Below, in pieces: positions 34,114 to 57,255 of a DNA stretch of 64,000 nt. Made by a program: the position numbers and the translations under genes. Under the pieces are notes generated by a model that did no database searches, had not been told where the DNA came from, and saw only the letters and a program-made list of their open reading frames with translations. This stretch comes from Lucifuga dentata (Eukaryota; Chordata; Actinopteri; Ophidiiformes; Bythitidae): positions 1 through 64,000 of the forward strand of contig VXCM01000481.1 of NCBI GenBank assembly GCA_014773175.1, read 5' to 3'. Positions within the stretch are counted from its first letter, which is position 1, and every line of letters begins with the position of its first letter.

Positions 34114-35254
34114 CGCAGCAGCGCTAGCCACAGGACTTCCGCCACAGGTTTTTCAGATCAAGAGCATCACAGATAAGCAGTCACCCTGACAAAAAAAAAA
34201 AAAAAAAAAAAAAAATCCTGCACAAAAAAAGGCTTCAAAATAGTCTGTACACTGTTGTTTGTGGTATCAATAGTTGCAATCAATTTAAATATACATACTT
34301 TCTACATTTAAGTAATGCCAGATGTGGGCTATGATCTGTAATGGACGTTTTATTATCTTATACAAAGCAAATAATTCTGTTCTTCCTCCCTCAGATTTTT
34401 AATTACCTACTGTTGTAGAAAATTATTAAAATTATTTGTATTTATGCACCTTCTTAACTTCGGACAGAAAATCAAAGAACTGGCTAACACATCATCATCT
34501 ACTTACTTCCACTTAAGTGACTTGACCAGAGAAGTCAGACAGTTAAGTATGCCTGTTCACTAAATGCAAACATCTTATTTAACTTCCATTTAGCAGTTCA
34601 TGTACATACTCAGTTGATTAAAAAGTATCTGGTACATTTACTTTTAAAACACATTTCTTTATTGTAGTTTCTAAATAAACCAAGAGAAACCAAAAGAGAA
34701 ACCTGCAAATTATTCCTACAACTCAGAAAAACTGAAACAAAAACAATTTTAATTCCATGTAAAAACACAAGTATAGAGCTATTGCTCCAATTTTTCATAA
34801 GAATGGGCCATGAAACTTTGGAAAATAGAATTTTTAAGTGAATCATAAAGATGAAAGAGAAAAAAAAAGCAATATATATATATATAATTCACCCTAATAA
34901 GTGAGTGTATATTCAATTTGGTATAAAGACAATTCTACAGCAATGAATTTTGTTCTGGCAACATAAGTTATTCTGCCATGTTCAAACCAGTCACCCTGGA
35001 TTTCTGAATACCAAATCACTACTCTCAGTATTCATTTAATGGAACTCACCGTAACAATGTGTAACTGTTTGACTCTGAATTGAAGAGAATTCCAACTCCA
35101 CAGCACAACTGTACTTTCTAAAGGATGCAGAGAGAGAAATACCTGTACATCTGAAAACCTTTTTAATTTTTTTTTTTTTTTACTTTGTTGTTGTGGATGA
35201 TAATAGATAAGGTGAGTCTGTGCATGAGACAGTCTCTTCAGTTGAAACAGAATT
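34114..35254. other. Space between c22orf39 and ufd1
   Basis: It holds the c22orf39 promoter, a poly(A) run (about 34190-34216), a TATA repeat (about 34875-34886) and the ufd1 3' UTR. No gene was recognised. Confidence 0.45.
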
Positions 35255-38200
35255 TCAAGGCTTTCTACCCTTCTTGCGTAGTGACTGTCCTTCACCAGAG
35301 AAGGCAATGAATCTGTTCATGGCATCATCCTGGGAGGAAGATAAGAGAGAGACAGAGAAAGGTAATTTAGAGAAGTTAGAGAACTTGTTAAAAGTCAAAC
35401 CAGTGTGGAGAACTGCACTGAAATGTATTGAAACCAATCCTAGTCCAATCACTTACATATCTGACAAAATCATCCAATCTACTTACATCATCTAAAATTT
35501 TCTTGGGCTGAGGCCTTGAGTTTCTAATGAAGGTGATTTTGCCAACTTTGAAGTCATAGTTGGGAATGCCCCTGTATGAGAAAAGGCAAGAGGTTAAGTT
35601 TAAAATCACAAAAATGTACACTAAAGACCGAACATTTCTAGATAATTCAAGGTTTAATGATATAAAGTGTATGAACATTTGTCAGGTGTGACCATGGACA
35701 TCTCCACACTGCATCACAGCAAGACTACAAACTACATCAGCTGATAATGCCCAAAGATACTGAAACGAGCAACACGTTAAGCCTGGAAAACCCCAGAAAA
35801 GAAAAATGAGAGGGTGTGGACCTGGTCTTGGCAGAAGAAGTCATACACTGGCAATTCTTCATAAGAATTTAGAGGTATTATTTCAGGCGAGGTTTCAAGA
35901 ACCTCAAATATATCTCATAACTGAATGTCATTTCTTGCCATATCCCACAACATAAAAATATGTTGTCTCTGGGGAAACCTTATCACAGTCAGCCAAAGAT
36001 GGCTAAAAATGTAGAGTGTGAGGGACCGTAATATTGTGCAGAGTTACAAGTTTGAAGAATAATCATTAACTGTCAAGACACTTCATGTAAAATGCTGATT
36101 ATATTTTAACCTTTTAATGTCACTTGGGGCAATAGGGGCAGGGTTGGGCTCAATGCCTTTCTTTTTTCCATCCAAACGATTACCAGAGCCAGTGAAAGCC
36201 TGAGGATAAAAAGATGAAAAAAAAACCCATTCATTTCCATGAACACTTAGTAGTCAAGAAAACATTTGTCTGCTTCTGATTTGGTTTACTCACTCTAAAT
36301 CCCATATCCATGTCAGCGTAACTGCTGGTATCTGCTTCTTCCTCCTGTGGAGAGAGAAAAAAGGTTATAGTTTACCAAAGAGCTTAGACCACAATAATTA
36401 ACATCATCTTTTAAACAAAAATAATTTGGTCCATCCTTACAGTTGGTTCTTCTTGGTGCTGAGGTCGTCTATCAGGCTCTTTGTAACCCAACGGAGCATC
36501 AAAATCCACCTGAGAAACAAGAAGCAAGTCACAACATATGAGCAAAAAGCAGAGTAGTTCACTGTTCTCTATATTTTTGGATTAGTGCAACAATGAACGT
36601 ATAGATAGTCTTACATTCATATCACACTCAATGATGGATACTGCTTTATCTGGCTTGGTCTCCATTACTCGCAGTTCATAGATCTGAAACAAATGCACAA
36701 GTCTCATTGGTCTCATTAGCAGTCAGACTTCAACAGACTAACACAAAGACAAAACATTACTCATATTCGTCCAAATGTGTTTAACTCATTTTCTTACCTT
36801 CTCATTGTAGTTGATAGCAATGACATCGCTAGTTGTCAAACAGGCAAAATTTCTCAAGGCATTTTCCAGTCTGTGGAGACACGTATGCACGCAAGTATTC
36901 ATGCACGCACACACACATGCATGCACACACAAGTTTACCATTCAGTTCAACACAAAAACAAAAAGGGTCCACTGAAAGTTCCTTGCTGATGGTTCTTACA
37001 CTGCTTTGGGGTTTGTAATGTCCAGGAAGTCAGGGCTCTGTGGCTGGAACTTGGAGTAGGTGGCCACCATAAGGTTAACACTTTCAACTTGGACTAGACC
37101 ACCTTCCTCCAGCAGCAAATTCTGCATCATCTGCAGGGGAAAAATAGAGCAAACAGCATTTCAGTTTAAAGCACTGCCTGTATGAATGCACCTAACTGAG
37201 AGGCTCTCTATAAGCAGGTCATTCTTCTTCTTTTTTTTAATTTCCATTTTTTCAATTTATATTAAACATACATAACACAAAAATAAATATTACAGCAATG
37301 AAAAACAATCATCTTTAAGTGAGAAAGAGAAAAAAACATGATAATAGCAAGTCATCATTCAAAAGGAGTTTTGTGTTGTTGTCTGAGTTGTTTTACTTAC
37401 TTACTGGTGTACACATAAAGCTCTCAATAGACTTTGTGCACTTGCCTTTGTAATTGGCATTTTTTCCACCTAACATCCTCAATCCTCTTTGAACCTGGAT
37501 CCCTCAACTATTTAAATCTGTAAGATCACTGTACAGTAACTCAGTAACTACTTTTACTCGACTAGCTTGTTTAACAAGTGTGTTTATTTCTAATAGTACT
37601 TCTAGTAAAACATCAGTAAAGTAACAATAATTATGTTTTGAGTAGGGCATTGTAATACTCATTCCACCAGTGATGATAACAGAAAAAACTCTCTCATTCT
37701 GACACTGATATTTAAGATGTTCCTATTTCTCACCCAGTGTGGCAGGTAGCAGATTCCCTCATCTGCTACAAACTCCAACACTCCACAGTGTGTCATTCTG
37801 TCTGAATTCTTGTTGGTCAGCTTAAACAGCATTGGATAAGTGATGTTAAGCCTGCCTGTACAGAAAGGAAAAGAAAAAATGAATTGTATAAAGTGTAAAC
37901 TGGCCTTTAAGTACAAAGATATGCATCATTTAATTTGCACTTACTGAGCTGGTCAAGAGCTGACGGTGGCATTATGACTGAAAACAAAAAGGTAATAATT
38001 AGGATTAATGAGAGAGGAATTAACAAATTGACACATTTTGGGATTGACCTAGATCTATGCAGAAATTTCTAGAACATTCTTGAAATAAGATGATTTGCCT
38101 TGGAAACTGGTTGAAGCAATCCCACTGCACTGGCAGATTTTGTTTCACTTGTTTATAGAACGTTTTTTTTTTAAGACTCAATAACTGATTAAAAAAAAAA

Positions 38201-38932
38201 AAAACCTTAAGATGTAGTTTGAGTTTCTGTCACTAACACGCATCATCATTTTGCAATGAAAACTTAACTCGCATGTGAAATCCCAACGTAAAAGATTCCA
38301 CCATGTCATTATTTATGTTACCAAAAGAAATCCGTCAATCTATATATTATGAAAGATAATAAATTCAAAGGAAGGGCACCAATCCGATATCAATAATTGT
38401 GACTTCAGGGGTTATGGTAAAATGTAGTGTCTACGTAGTATTTAAAATTGCTCTCTTAGCCAGTTTGCTTGAAATTTAACCAAAAATTTAAAACTTTGAT
38501 TATTCAAAACCGTTGCCTAACAGTCGTAGGAAAGTATATGAGCACATTTAAAATATTTATTTTTAAAACACGTACTTTTTCCTCCTTTCTCCACGTCAGA
38601 GCGATCGTTCGGTCCTGCCAGCATGGACACCGAGTAGCAGCGGTACTGAGTGGAGAAACGGTTCTGAAAGCCCCGAGGCATCGGGTGGTCGAAGACATGG
38701 AAGGAAAACTGTGAACAAACCAGTTACTTTTATTAAACCACACATAGCTATTAATGTGCAATAACTCTGGCCATCCATGCAGGACTGTTTCACCATGACA
38801 GGGCACCTTTCACAAACTGCAGCCCTGTTGTTGTTAGCAGTTTGCTAACGTTAAGCACAACAGCGATTTGTTTGAGAAGATATTTGTCGTAACATCTAGA
38901 TTAAAAATGATTTACTAAGCTGTACTCACCAT
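35255..38932 (-). CDS. ufd1: Ubiquitin recognition factor in ER-associated degradation, UFD1 (12 coding exons)
   Basis: Exons from the start: 38932-38930, 38708-38576, 37977-37945, 37855-37734, 37130-37000, 36870-36798, 36683-36615, 36509-36441, 36344-36294, 36199-36111, 35571-35487, 35329-35255, giving 310 aa (human 307). The first coding exon contains only the ATG. The conserved UT3 double-psi barrel domain ([20 protein letters not shown] to about residue 190) binds ubiquitin. Two SHP-type p97-binding boxes are visible, [13 protein letters not shown] and [12 protein letters not shown], and the end RKKGRKP is the conserved basic tail. With NPL4 it recruits p97/VCP to ubiquitinated substrates for extraction in ER-associated degradation. 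In human it lies in 22q11.2 beside MRPL40 and C22orf39, as here. Confidence 0.98.
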
Positions 38933-39092
38933 GTTGACAGTTTATGTTGCGCGTCCCGATTAAAGACGACCAAAAACAACAAGCCTGTTTTTGTTTTCCC
39001 TACTCAAATATGTTACTGTGAATTTCCAGTGTTATCTTCCGCTTCTCCCAGAAGTGTTGACCTGACAGAGGATATGACGACACAACACAGCT

Positions 39093-39099
39093 AGCCAAT
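39093..39099. promoter_or_regulatory. CCAAT box upstream of ufd1
   Basis: GCCAATCAG lies about 160 bases before the ufd1 ATG in the gap between ufd1 and the 3' end of dhx37. This is the usual distance and context for NF-Y binding in TATA-less promoters. Confidence 0.45.
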
Positions 39100-39692
39100 C
39101 AGAGGAGCCCATGCAAAGACGGAATAATAGTATCCATATGTTTGAGAGATTGTATAATTATTGAATATTTTAATTCATATTATATTAATGATTACATTTT
39201 ATGTACATTATTTATTTTACAAATATAATGATGCTCACTTTTAAATGCAAGTTCATACAGAGATTGAATATTGAACTATACCCAAAGAGAAAAAAACAAC
39301 GCCATCTAGAGTTCATTTGGGGTTAATCTTTGTCCGTTCTCATGTGCCATGAATGAAGTACACAGTCTCATTTGGAGCCACAGTTTTAATGAGTCTTATG
39401 AAGACTAAATCAGCCATAACTGACACACACTGATAACCACAAGTTAAAATGTTACAAAGCTTTAGTGGAAAACTTCTCTGCCCAACAAAACTGTACAATA
39501 CATAGATACAGTATATAAAATACAAAATGGAGGAAGGCAATTGCAGTTGAACGTGCAGAAAACAGTTATAAAAATTAGCCGCAGCTAAAGAAGTCCTTGT
39601 TATGGTGATGTGAAGGTGAAGGTAGATCTGTGGTCAAAAGTTTGTATTCATCATTTCCTGACTTTGTGATGCAAGCTTCTGGTCAAGTTCTC

Positions 39693-50374
<10,682 letters not shown>

Positions 50375-52415
50375 CTCTTACTGAAGTCTGAAAATTAAAA
50401 ATATATAAAGAATAATAACGAGTTGACCTATAACGTCAGTCCTAAGATAAAGAGAGCTCATAGCTTTATTTATAACGACATAACTGCTAGCTAACTCCAC
50501 AAAACTCGTGTAGAATAAATGTTATGAAACAACCAACCACACCTTTATAAGCGTTATAAAATACAAACTGTTTACTTTGTCTAAGTAAACAGAAGTATCT
50601 ATGACTGTAATATCTGCAGCACGAAATGAGCCTCACGTGTAAACACACGTGAGTCCATCGGACTAAAATGTCCGTCGCTGAAACATTGGTTCTGCAGGTC
50701 AGTTCCGCTACAAAACTATCAACTGAAAAGACCGAAATCCCACAGTGCGCTGAGTACTAACAAGAATTTTATATTTTACAGAAGAAAAATTATTTGTTGC
50801 ATTAGTTATAAATCATGTGTACATTAATTAGCGTGGGGTTGAAGAGAACATGCTAATGTCAAACAGTCAAACACGATATTCATTCCGACATCATGACTCA
50901 AACCATGTCAATCTATCAGAATTTATAGTCTAATTCATAACGATGCATTTTTATTTAAATTAGATCTCTTTAATAATAATGCAAAATGCAAAATCCAAAA
51001 TGCAAAAAATCATTTAAAACCAAAAGCAAAAACTTGCACAATATTGGCACACAAAGTAATCAATAAACCTTCAATATTTATAAGGTCTTTATTTATAAGG
51101 TCAAAATACAGTTCGGCACAAACTGAGTCTAAAATATCTTAAACATTCATGTTTTCCGAACAAACATGCACAATCAGAATTTTATTTCGGAAATATTCAT
51201 TGGGAGAAACTGCACAAAATATTGAATAATAAACAGCAAATTACTGATATAAGCATTACAGTTTGTGAGATAGAATAAAATTAGAAAAAAAGAAACAATT
51301 AAGATGGCCTCATATCAATTCACTGATTGCAATTTTAAAACAGCCTCCTGATTTCGCTGCAGTGCTCTTTCACACACACACACAGACACACACACACACA
51401 CACAAATAAAAACCATCTCAAGGAAAACTGAATCGCCACACTTTTACAGATGCTTCCAACAAGCTGTACTCATTCATACTTTAGCCACATAAGCATTTGA
51501 AGGTAGAAAATGGAAAGTTGACATTTCAGCCACAAGGACTTTTATAAAGCTAGAGAGGTCAAAGGTCAAGCTGTCAAACTTTAAACAGAAAATTGAAGTT
51601 TAATCATGTAATAAATTCACTATGAGCATCAGTAAAATGTTCAGACTGGAATTTCTTTTTTTTTTTTTTANTTTTTTTTTTTTTTAATCTTCAGTCTTTA
51701 AGATGATATTTTTAACATGAAACTTCAGTCATTTGCAGTGAAAAGGTGAGACAGGTAAAGAGAGACTTTGCAGACAGTTTGTGACACAAAATCATCAAAC
51801 ATTTTGCTAGATACAGAGAGATGTTGTCTCCACAGTGTAACTGAGAAAAGGTTGTTTACTTCTTTTGTATATCACAACCACTTATACCATTATATATCAG
51901 AACCAGGACTGACCTTTTTGGGGACCTAAGCGAGATATTGTCAAAAGTCTGTCTGATATCACAACAAGACAATGGATGAGGTCACAAAACCACATATCTT
52001 TTTTTTTTTTATGTCACAGATAAGAACTATGCTGTATGTGCTACAGTGCTGTGTTACTCCTGTTTTATTAAACACTAAACTGTTTGCAGCTGTAAACTGT
52101 AAAGAGGAAAAATGTGAAAAAAATTTACATCATATTTACTTCAACCATAGTATTGGTCAACAGTTTAATCACTGTTATAAATCACTTTACTGGTACAACA
52201 GTTTGAACAACAGTTTAAACTGACATCACACTTTTAAAAAGTGGGTGATGAGCTGGACACGGTTGGTAGGGGTAAGTGGCCATAAGTGCAACAATACAAT
52301 CTGAAGTATCCTGATATTGAAAAGAAAGGTGAAGGAAGCTTGGCTCATCTATGACTGTTATATTTGTATATCAGGGCACCTTGTTATATTATCACTTTTA
52401 CATAACAGCACCATC
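50375..52415. other. Intergenic DNA between dhx37 and gp1bb
   Basis: It holds the dhx37 promoter region, AT-rich sequence, a CA microsatellite (51373-51404) and a poly(T) gap with an N (51671). The gp1bb 3' UTR lies at its right end. No further gene was recognised. Confidence 0.5.
50634..50651. promoter_or_regulatory. Paired E-boxes upstream of dhx37
   Basis: Two perfect CACGTG boxes (50634-50639 and 50646-50651) lie in a near-palindrome, about 260 bases before the dhx37 ATG. Such E-boxes bind MYC/MAX and USF, and ribosome-biogenesis genes are well-known MYC targets. Confidence 0.5.
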
Positions 52416-53108
52416 TCAGCTGCTGCTGTCCTTTAAAGTTGAATACTCATTCCCAGTCAGACCCTCTCCGGCTGTGAAGCTCTCCTCCGTGGTTCTCCTC
52501 GCCTCCCTGGACAGCCTTTCATATCTCCTCAAGAACACAATGACCGCCACCAGCAGTGCCGCCTGCACCACCACAAATATGAACAGAGACACCTGCGAGA
52601 CCAGAGCCAGGTCACAGTACCAGTAGTGGCAAGACTCCAGGACTTCCTCCTCTGTTAGATATACTACCAGCCTCCCTCTCAGGCTGGGAGGGGAGCTGCA
52701 GTTGACACCCTGGTGTGACATGTGGGTGGCGGATTGGCGCAGCAGCCAGGCCCGCAGGTAGAGAACTNCACCCTGGTGTGACATGTGGGTGGCGGATTGG
52801 CGCAGCAGCCAGGCCCGCAGGTAGAGAACTCCACAGTCACACACCCATGGGTTATCATGAAGGGAGATTGAGCGGAGGGAGGTCAGGGTGTCCAGAAGCC
52901 CATTAGGAAGGGATGTCAGCAGGTTGTGATGGAGATGGAGCTCAGTGGTATCAACAGGGAAATGTGTGGGGAGAGAGGAGGAGGTGAGAGATCTCTTGCT
53001 GCAGTCCACCTGACCGCCATGGCAGGAGCAAAGATGTGGGCACGTTAATGACTTTTGACCTTTGACTCCGAACAAGAGAAGTAGACATGGCAGCAGAAGC
53101 CCCTTCAT
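52416..53108 (-). CDS. gp1bb: Platelet glycoprotein Ib beta chain (single coding exon, with assembly insertion)
   Basis: A signal peptide (MKGLLLPCLLLLFGVKG) precedes an LRR N-terminal cap (CPHLCSCHGGQVDCSKRSL), a single leucine-rich repeat (FPVDTTELHLHHNLLTSLPNGLLDTL), a C-terminal cap (NPWVCDCGVLYLRAWLL) and a transmembrane helix (SQVSLFIFVVVQAALLVAVIVFL) with a short tail (RRYERLSREARR) and distal serines. This is GP1BB, the subunit disulphide-linked to GPIb alpha in the von Willebrand factor receptor of thrombocytes. As assembled the ORF is 230 codons, but 63 bases (62 plus an N at 52768) are a false duplication; removing them leaves 209 aa against 206 in human. The coding region is one exon, with an acceptor (CTTCAG) 12 bases before the ATG. 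It lies downstream of septin5 on the same strand, as in mammals. Confidence 0.95.
   Translation of the reverse strand: MKGLLLPCLLLLFGVKGQKSLTCPHLCSCHGGQVDCSKRSLTSSSLPTHFPVDTTELHLHHNLLTSLPNGLLDTLTSLRSISLHDNPWVCDCGVLYLRAWLLRQSATHMSHQGXVLYLRAWLLRQSATHMSHQGVNCSSPPSLRGRLVVYLTEEEVLESCHYWYCDLALVSQVSLFIFVVVQAALLVAVIVFLRRYERLSREARRTTEESFTAGEGLTGNEYSTLKDSSS
52706..52830. other. Assembly false duplication at N 52768 (inside gp1bb)
   Basis: Bases 52706-52767 are repeated exactly as 52769-52830. With the N the insertion is 63 bases, so the gp1bb frame stays open and the error is easy to miss. Confidence 0.92.
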
Positions 53109-53329
53109 TGTTATCAGTCACTGAAGAGGAGAGGAGAGATAATTATGGTGAGAAGGTAGAAAACTATACACATGAAAGAATAGATGAAGAGAAGCTCTTT
53201 TTGTCTGTTGATGGCTGAAATATTTTTGTGGGGCAGATTTTGTATGTTATGATATGAAAAAACTGAAATTACAGAACCTGTTTTCCAAGATGAATAACAA
53301 ATTATTCAACTGTTTCTAGAGAGAATATG

Positions 53330-53523
53330 CTAGCCAAACCTAACCTAGCCTAGCCTAGCCTAGCCTAACCTCACCTAACCTAACCTAACCTAGCCTAGCC
53401 TAACCTAACCTAACCTAACCTAACCTAACCTAGCCTAGCCTAGCCAAACCTAACCTAGCCTAGCCTAGCCTAGCCTAGTCTAACCTAACCTAGCCTAGCC
53501 TAGTCTAGCCTAACCTAACCTAT
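53330..53523. repeat. CCTAR pentanucleotide minisatellite
   Basis: About 39 units of CCTAG and CCTAA, with a few CCTCA/TCTAG variants. A longer phrase (AGCCAAACCTAACCTAGCC) occurs near 53332 and again near 53443, which suggests duplication of a block of about 110 bases. It lies upstream of the gp1bb coding exon, inside its likely 5' UTR intron. Confidence 0.95.
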
Positions 53524-54870
53524 TATGAAAGAAATAAAAGCATGACATGGTGATATCAGTGTATCATATCATGTAATCATCTGGGCTGTGTTCATTTGAA
53601 CATCCATACACAAATAAAAAAATCTGCACATGAACAATGTACAAAATGAACATTTCTGCATTTTATCTTTTATAATTAAGGCAAATTACATGCAGATTTC
53701 ATTCAGCATAACACTATAAAGTTTGTACTGCTCTATATACAGTATGCAAGTAGCTTATTACCACATACTGTACTTATACCATACAGTTTGCATGACATTC
53801 ACAGTATATGATGTAAAAATCATTTACAAAATATATGAGGTACTAAACTGCCATAAACAAAATATTTAAACATTTAAATATGGCACTGTATGACATAGAG
53901 AAAGGTAATAAAATATATGTGTGTGTTCATATAAAGTGTACATTTTGTAACATTTACGATTCTTTTTGTTGCACAGGATATTCTAAAGCACCAGACACAC
54001 AGCAAAGAAGTCTACAGCTGACACGGTATAGCTGCTGTTACAAAGCAAAAATCCTGCTGTAAAACATAAAAATTCTTCACAAACTATTTACTGTAGGTAC
54101 TGTAATATTCTTCATGTGCAGCTTCTAGACAAAATGAACGTGTATAGAGGAAAATAATCTGAGGATCATGTCTACTTTGTCTTTTGGTTTTGCTGAAGAA
54201 CGTGTGGGACGTTGTAATCTATCATATCATATTTTGATATCATACATTTCCTGCTGCTTGGGGTCAGCTGGGACACACATACACCTGACATGAATCAATC
54301 AGCTCTTCTTAACAATAAAATTTCCTAAGAATTCATATTTTCAGTCAAAACCTGAGCAGATTTACGTTAGCTTTGGAGCCTCACACTCCTGAGAGCATTT
54401 CTTTGTGTCTGCCGGACATCCACAGTGTAAAATTCATTATTCTCTCTGCAAAATGTTGCAGCATGATGTTTTCAATCAGAGTTTCTCAGCCTTGGAGCAC
54501 CACAGTTGAGGTCAATTGATAAGCAGATAGGGTCATGGGAGATTTCTAAGACTGATATATTGACATTTCTTTGATATATAAGAACAAATGTTAGTTTGTC
54601 AATTATCAATCACAATCTGAATGCAATCCATGATCTTGACAAAAAAATACAGTGCAGCATAAGTATTCTACCAAGTCAAATTCACACTATAACTTGACAG
54701 CTCTGTAATTGCTGGGGTCACCAGAGAGAGAGAGGGAGAGAGAGAGAGGCTGGAGCAAAGAACAGGGTTATAAAGGTTAAAACGATTGATTAATCCTGTA
54801 TAACGTTTAAAGAGGTTAAGAAGCCCACACAGTCATAAAGTCTCAGAAAAGTCTGAGGAGAGAAATTTAC

Positions 54871-54970
54871 CTTCAGTGTTGCGTGTCTTCAAAAGGGATG
54901 CAAGGGATGTGTTTGTGTCGCTCTGACAGGCTGAGTGTGTGAGACGACAGCTGCTATTCACTGATAAAAC
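54871..54970 (-). promoter_or_regulatory. Probable untranslated gp1bb exon with GATA motif
   Basis: On the minus strand ...CAACACTGAAG precedes a GTAAAT donor (54870-54869). The matching acceptor is CTTCAG at 53121-53122, just before the coding exon. TGATAA (54962-54967, plus strand) is a GATA motif; human GP1BB needs a promoter GATA site. The transcription start is not visible, so the exon limits are a guess. Confidence 0.35.
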
Positions 54971-57255
54971 CCACTGTGGAACACAGACACATGCATGTGG
55001 ACACAGGAAGTAACTCATACACTGTTTAGATCCATATAACCATCAGGATATGAAGTACAGTAAATAGCACAAAGTGGGCTCTATTATTGACCACGTGCAA
55101 ATCATGGATTATTACATGTGTAAGAAACATAAACATTTATTGCTGATTGAAGTCTTGAGACTTTTTTCTATAAAGCTTACAACTCCTCTGAGGGTCAGTG
55201 GGAAGATGCAGTGCAGCAGTGCAGAGGAAGAATGGTTGGAGGAGATAAAAGTTACGAATCAGCACATAATGTTCCTGCAGCAACTTCATCTGAGCTCTGC
55301 TGCTCTTCATACTTCACCATCAGGAAGTGACAGAGGAAGTCATGCAGGGTTTACGCGGCCTCGATGGCCAAGACATATGACTAAGTAAGGAAACTAGAAG
55401 GGTAGCATATACCTCCGCCAAGGCTGAGCAAGTCAAGACAAAATTTGTCTGGCTCTAAGAATATAGAACAAGAGAAAAAAATGATTATATTAAAACATAT
55501 TTTTTATGGCTCTATCTCAGTAATTATTATAGATACATCATAGTATTATAGAAGGTTGTTGCATCTTTCTAGAACTATTTGTTACCATACAGCAATTCCA
55601 TGAATTCACTGTCCAGGCATATTCCACCATATCCTTATCTGGATGTAGCCAAATTGCCCCTATTGATAGTCTATCATGGGCTAAATACATCTGATTTTTT
55701 TTTCATTGAGATTGATGTATTATTTTTGAAGAAACTGACTGAAATATAGGAACAAAACACCTGTCACACAATGTTATGAAGTCGTTTTTTTTTTTTTAAA
55801 CAAACAACTACAGCTTTAAACATGACCTCCTTGGTGGAAGTAATAATGTTTAGGCAGCAAGTTCTGAATCAAGTCAGTTTATTTGTCACGCTTTTATAGA
55901 CAGAGATCACAGCCTTCAGGAAAAATAAGTATTGACACTGTACCTCAACCTCAGAAGAGTTTACTCTCACACACACGCACACACATTCTAACTCACATAT
56001 TAAATACACATTTGTGAAAAATCTTCTGAATAAGTCATTTTGTTTATTACTGACTCCTAAAAGTCTTATTTTTTTTATCAAAACAAATGAAATCTGCAAG
56101 CACAGTCAGATTATTTTTAACCTGTTATATAATACACATAATTTTTCATGAGTTTTGTAGAAATTAGTGTCGCTATATTGAAGTACTAGACTGTATAAAG
56201 CTCAGGACAATTCTTGGAATAAGCAGATTGTGTTGACAGTGAAAGAAAATGAGACTTTTAGAAATGAAATACAAACAAAATGACTTATTATGGGGATTTT
56301 TCAGAGTGTACGGTTTGTTTCATCCACTTAAAGCAGTCATCCAACTCGCTTCCTGATAAGAGACATTAAAAACAAAAGCATAGACACAGCATTTACTCCT
56401 CATTAGTGATCTATTTGTACCTTCCCACAGTGGTAACAAGGCATAGGTCATGATGCATTTCATAACAAGCACGGGACATCAGCTATGAAATTTAAAAAAA
56501 GGCTGACGGCGTTCAGCGGTTATGCAGCATGCTTGCACATGCACCCTGCACTGCACCTACCCTCTCATTATGTCAGAGGCTTTCCCTTCAGTCAGCCACT
56601 GGCGATAAGTGCATTTACAGTTCAGCCAGCAAATATAAAGATCCTGGAAGAGGATATTTGACTTGCCATAAGTAAAAATGTTATTTATCAGTAAATATAA
56701 TCCAGATTAAGAAGAAAAGGAAAGTCACTATGTTACCTTTGCAAAGACAAGTGGATTTTTATGGACGGACACTTGGTAATATCAAAGGAGAACGTTTCAT
56801 GAAAGAAACATTTACACTCACATGCATGCACGCAAACACGCACACACGCAAGTGCACAAGCACATAATAAAAACAATATCATGTTGAAATCTAAATGTCA
56901 ACATCAACCTAAATTGGCTTACAAAACATTTCGTTGAACACATATTCATACCCTGACAAAATATCCAAAGAGTTTAATGTTGCATTTATAAATTAGATAC
57001 ACTGAGTAGTAACTTAAAATATGTATTTATATTATATATGTTAAGACTGTTAACAGCAAGGGGCTCAAAGTGGGCAAATGAATAGCTGATAAAACTATCC
57101 TCCGGGCAGACAAACTATACAAAGCACCAAACTGAAGATACATGTACAGCCAGAGTTGCCACTAACACATGGTATCATATTGTGTTGCATTTAATGACTG
57201 ATGGTCTCGTTGTAGTTCAGGGAGGAGACAGCAGGGGTCGCTGCAGCTGTAGCCA
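54971..57255 (-). other. Region between septin5 stop and gp1bb, including septin5 3' UTR
   Basis: AATAAA signals on the minus strand occur about 1.2 kb (56047-56042) and 1.4 kb (55882-55877) after the septin5 stop, and none is obvious closer. Also here are CA runs and a teleost repeat. No additional gene was recognised. Confidence 0.4.
55397..55690 (-). repeat. Diverged teleost interspersed repeat
   Basis: It begins AGCATATACCTCCGCCAAGG, the reverse of the end of the fish repeat also seen at 19325-19610, then a diverged body. It probably belongs to the same family in the opposite orientation. Confidence 0.35.

Noticed and set aside
52715..52906. Plus-strand ORF with a repeated 21-residue block, looking like a tandem-repeat protein
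   Set aside because: The repetition comes from the assembly duplication at N 52768, and the real gene is gp1bb on the other strand.
53330..53523. Interstitial vertebrate telomere
   Set aside because: The unit is five bases (TTAGG/CTAGG), not TTAGGG, and it is degenerate and intronic.
55074..55388. 104-codon plus-strand ORF between gp1bb and septin5
   Set aside because: No recognisable domain, no splice or promoter context, and it runs into a dispersed repeat; it is probably chance.
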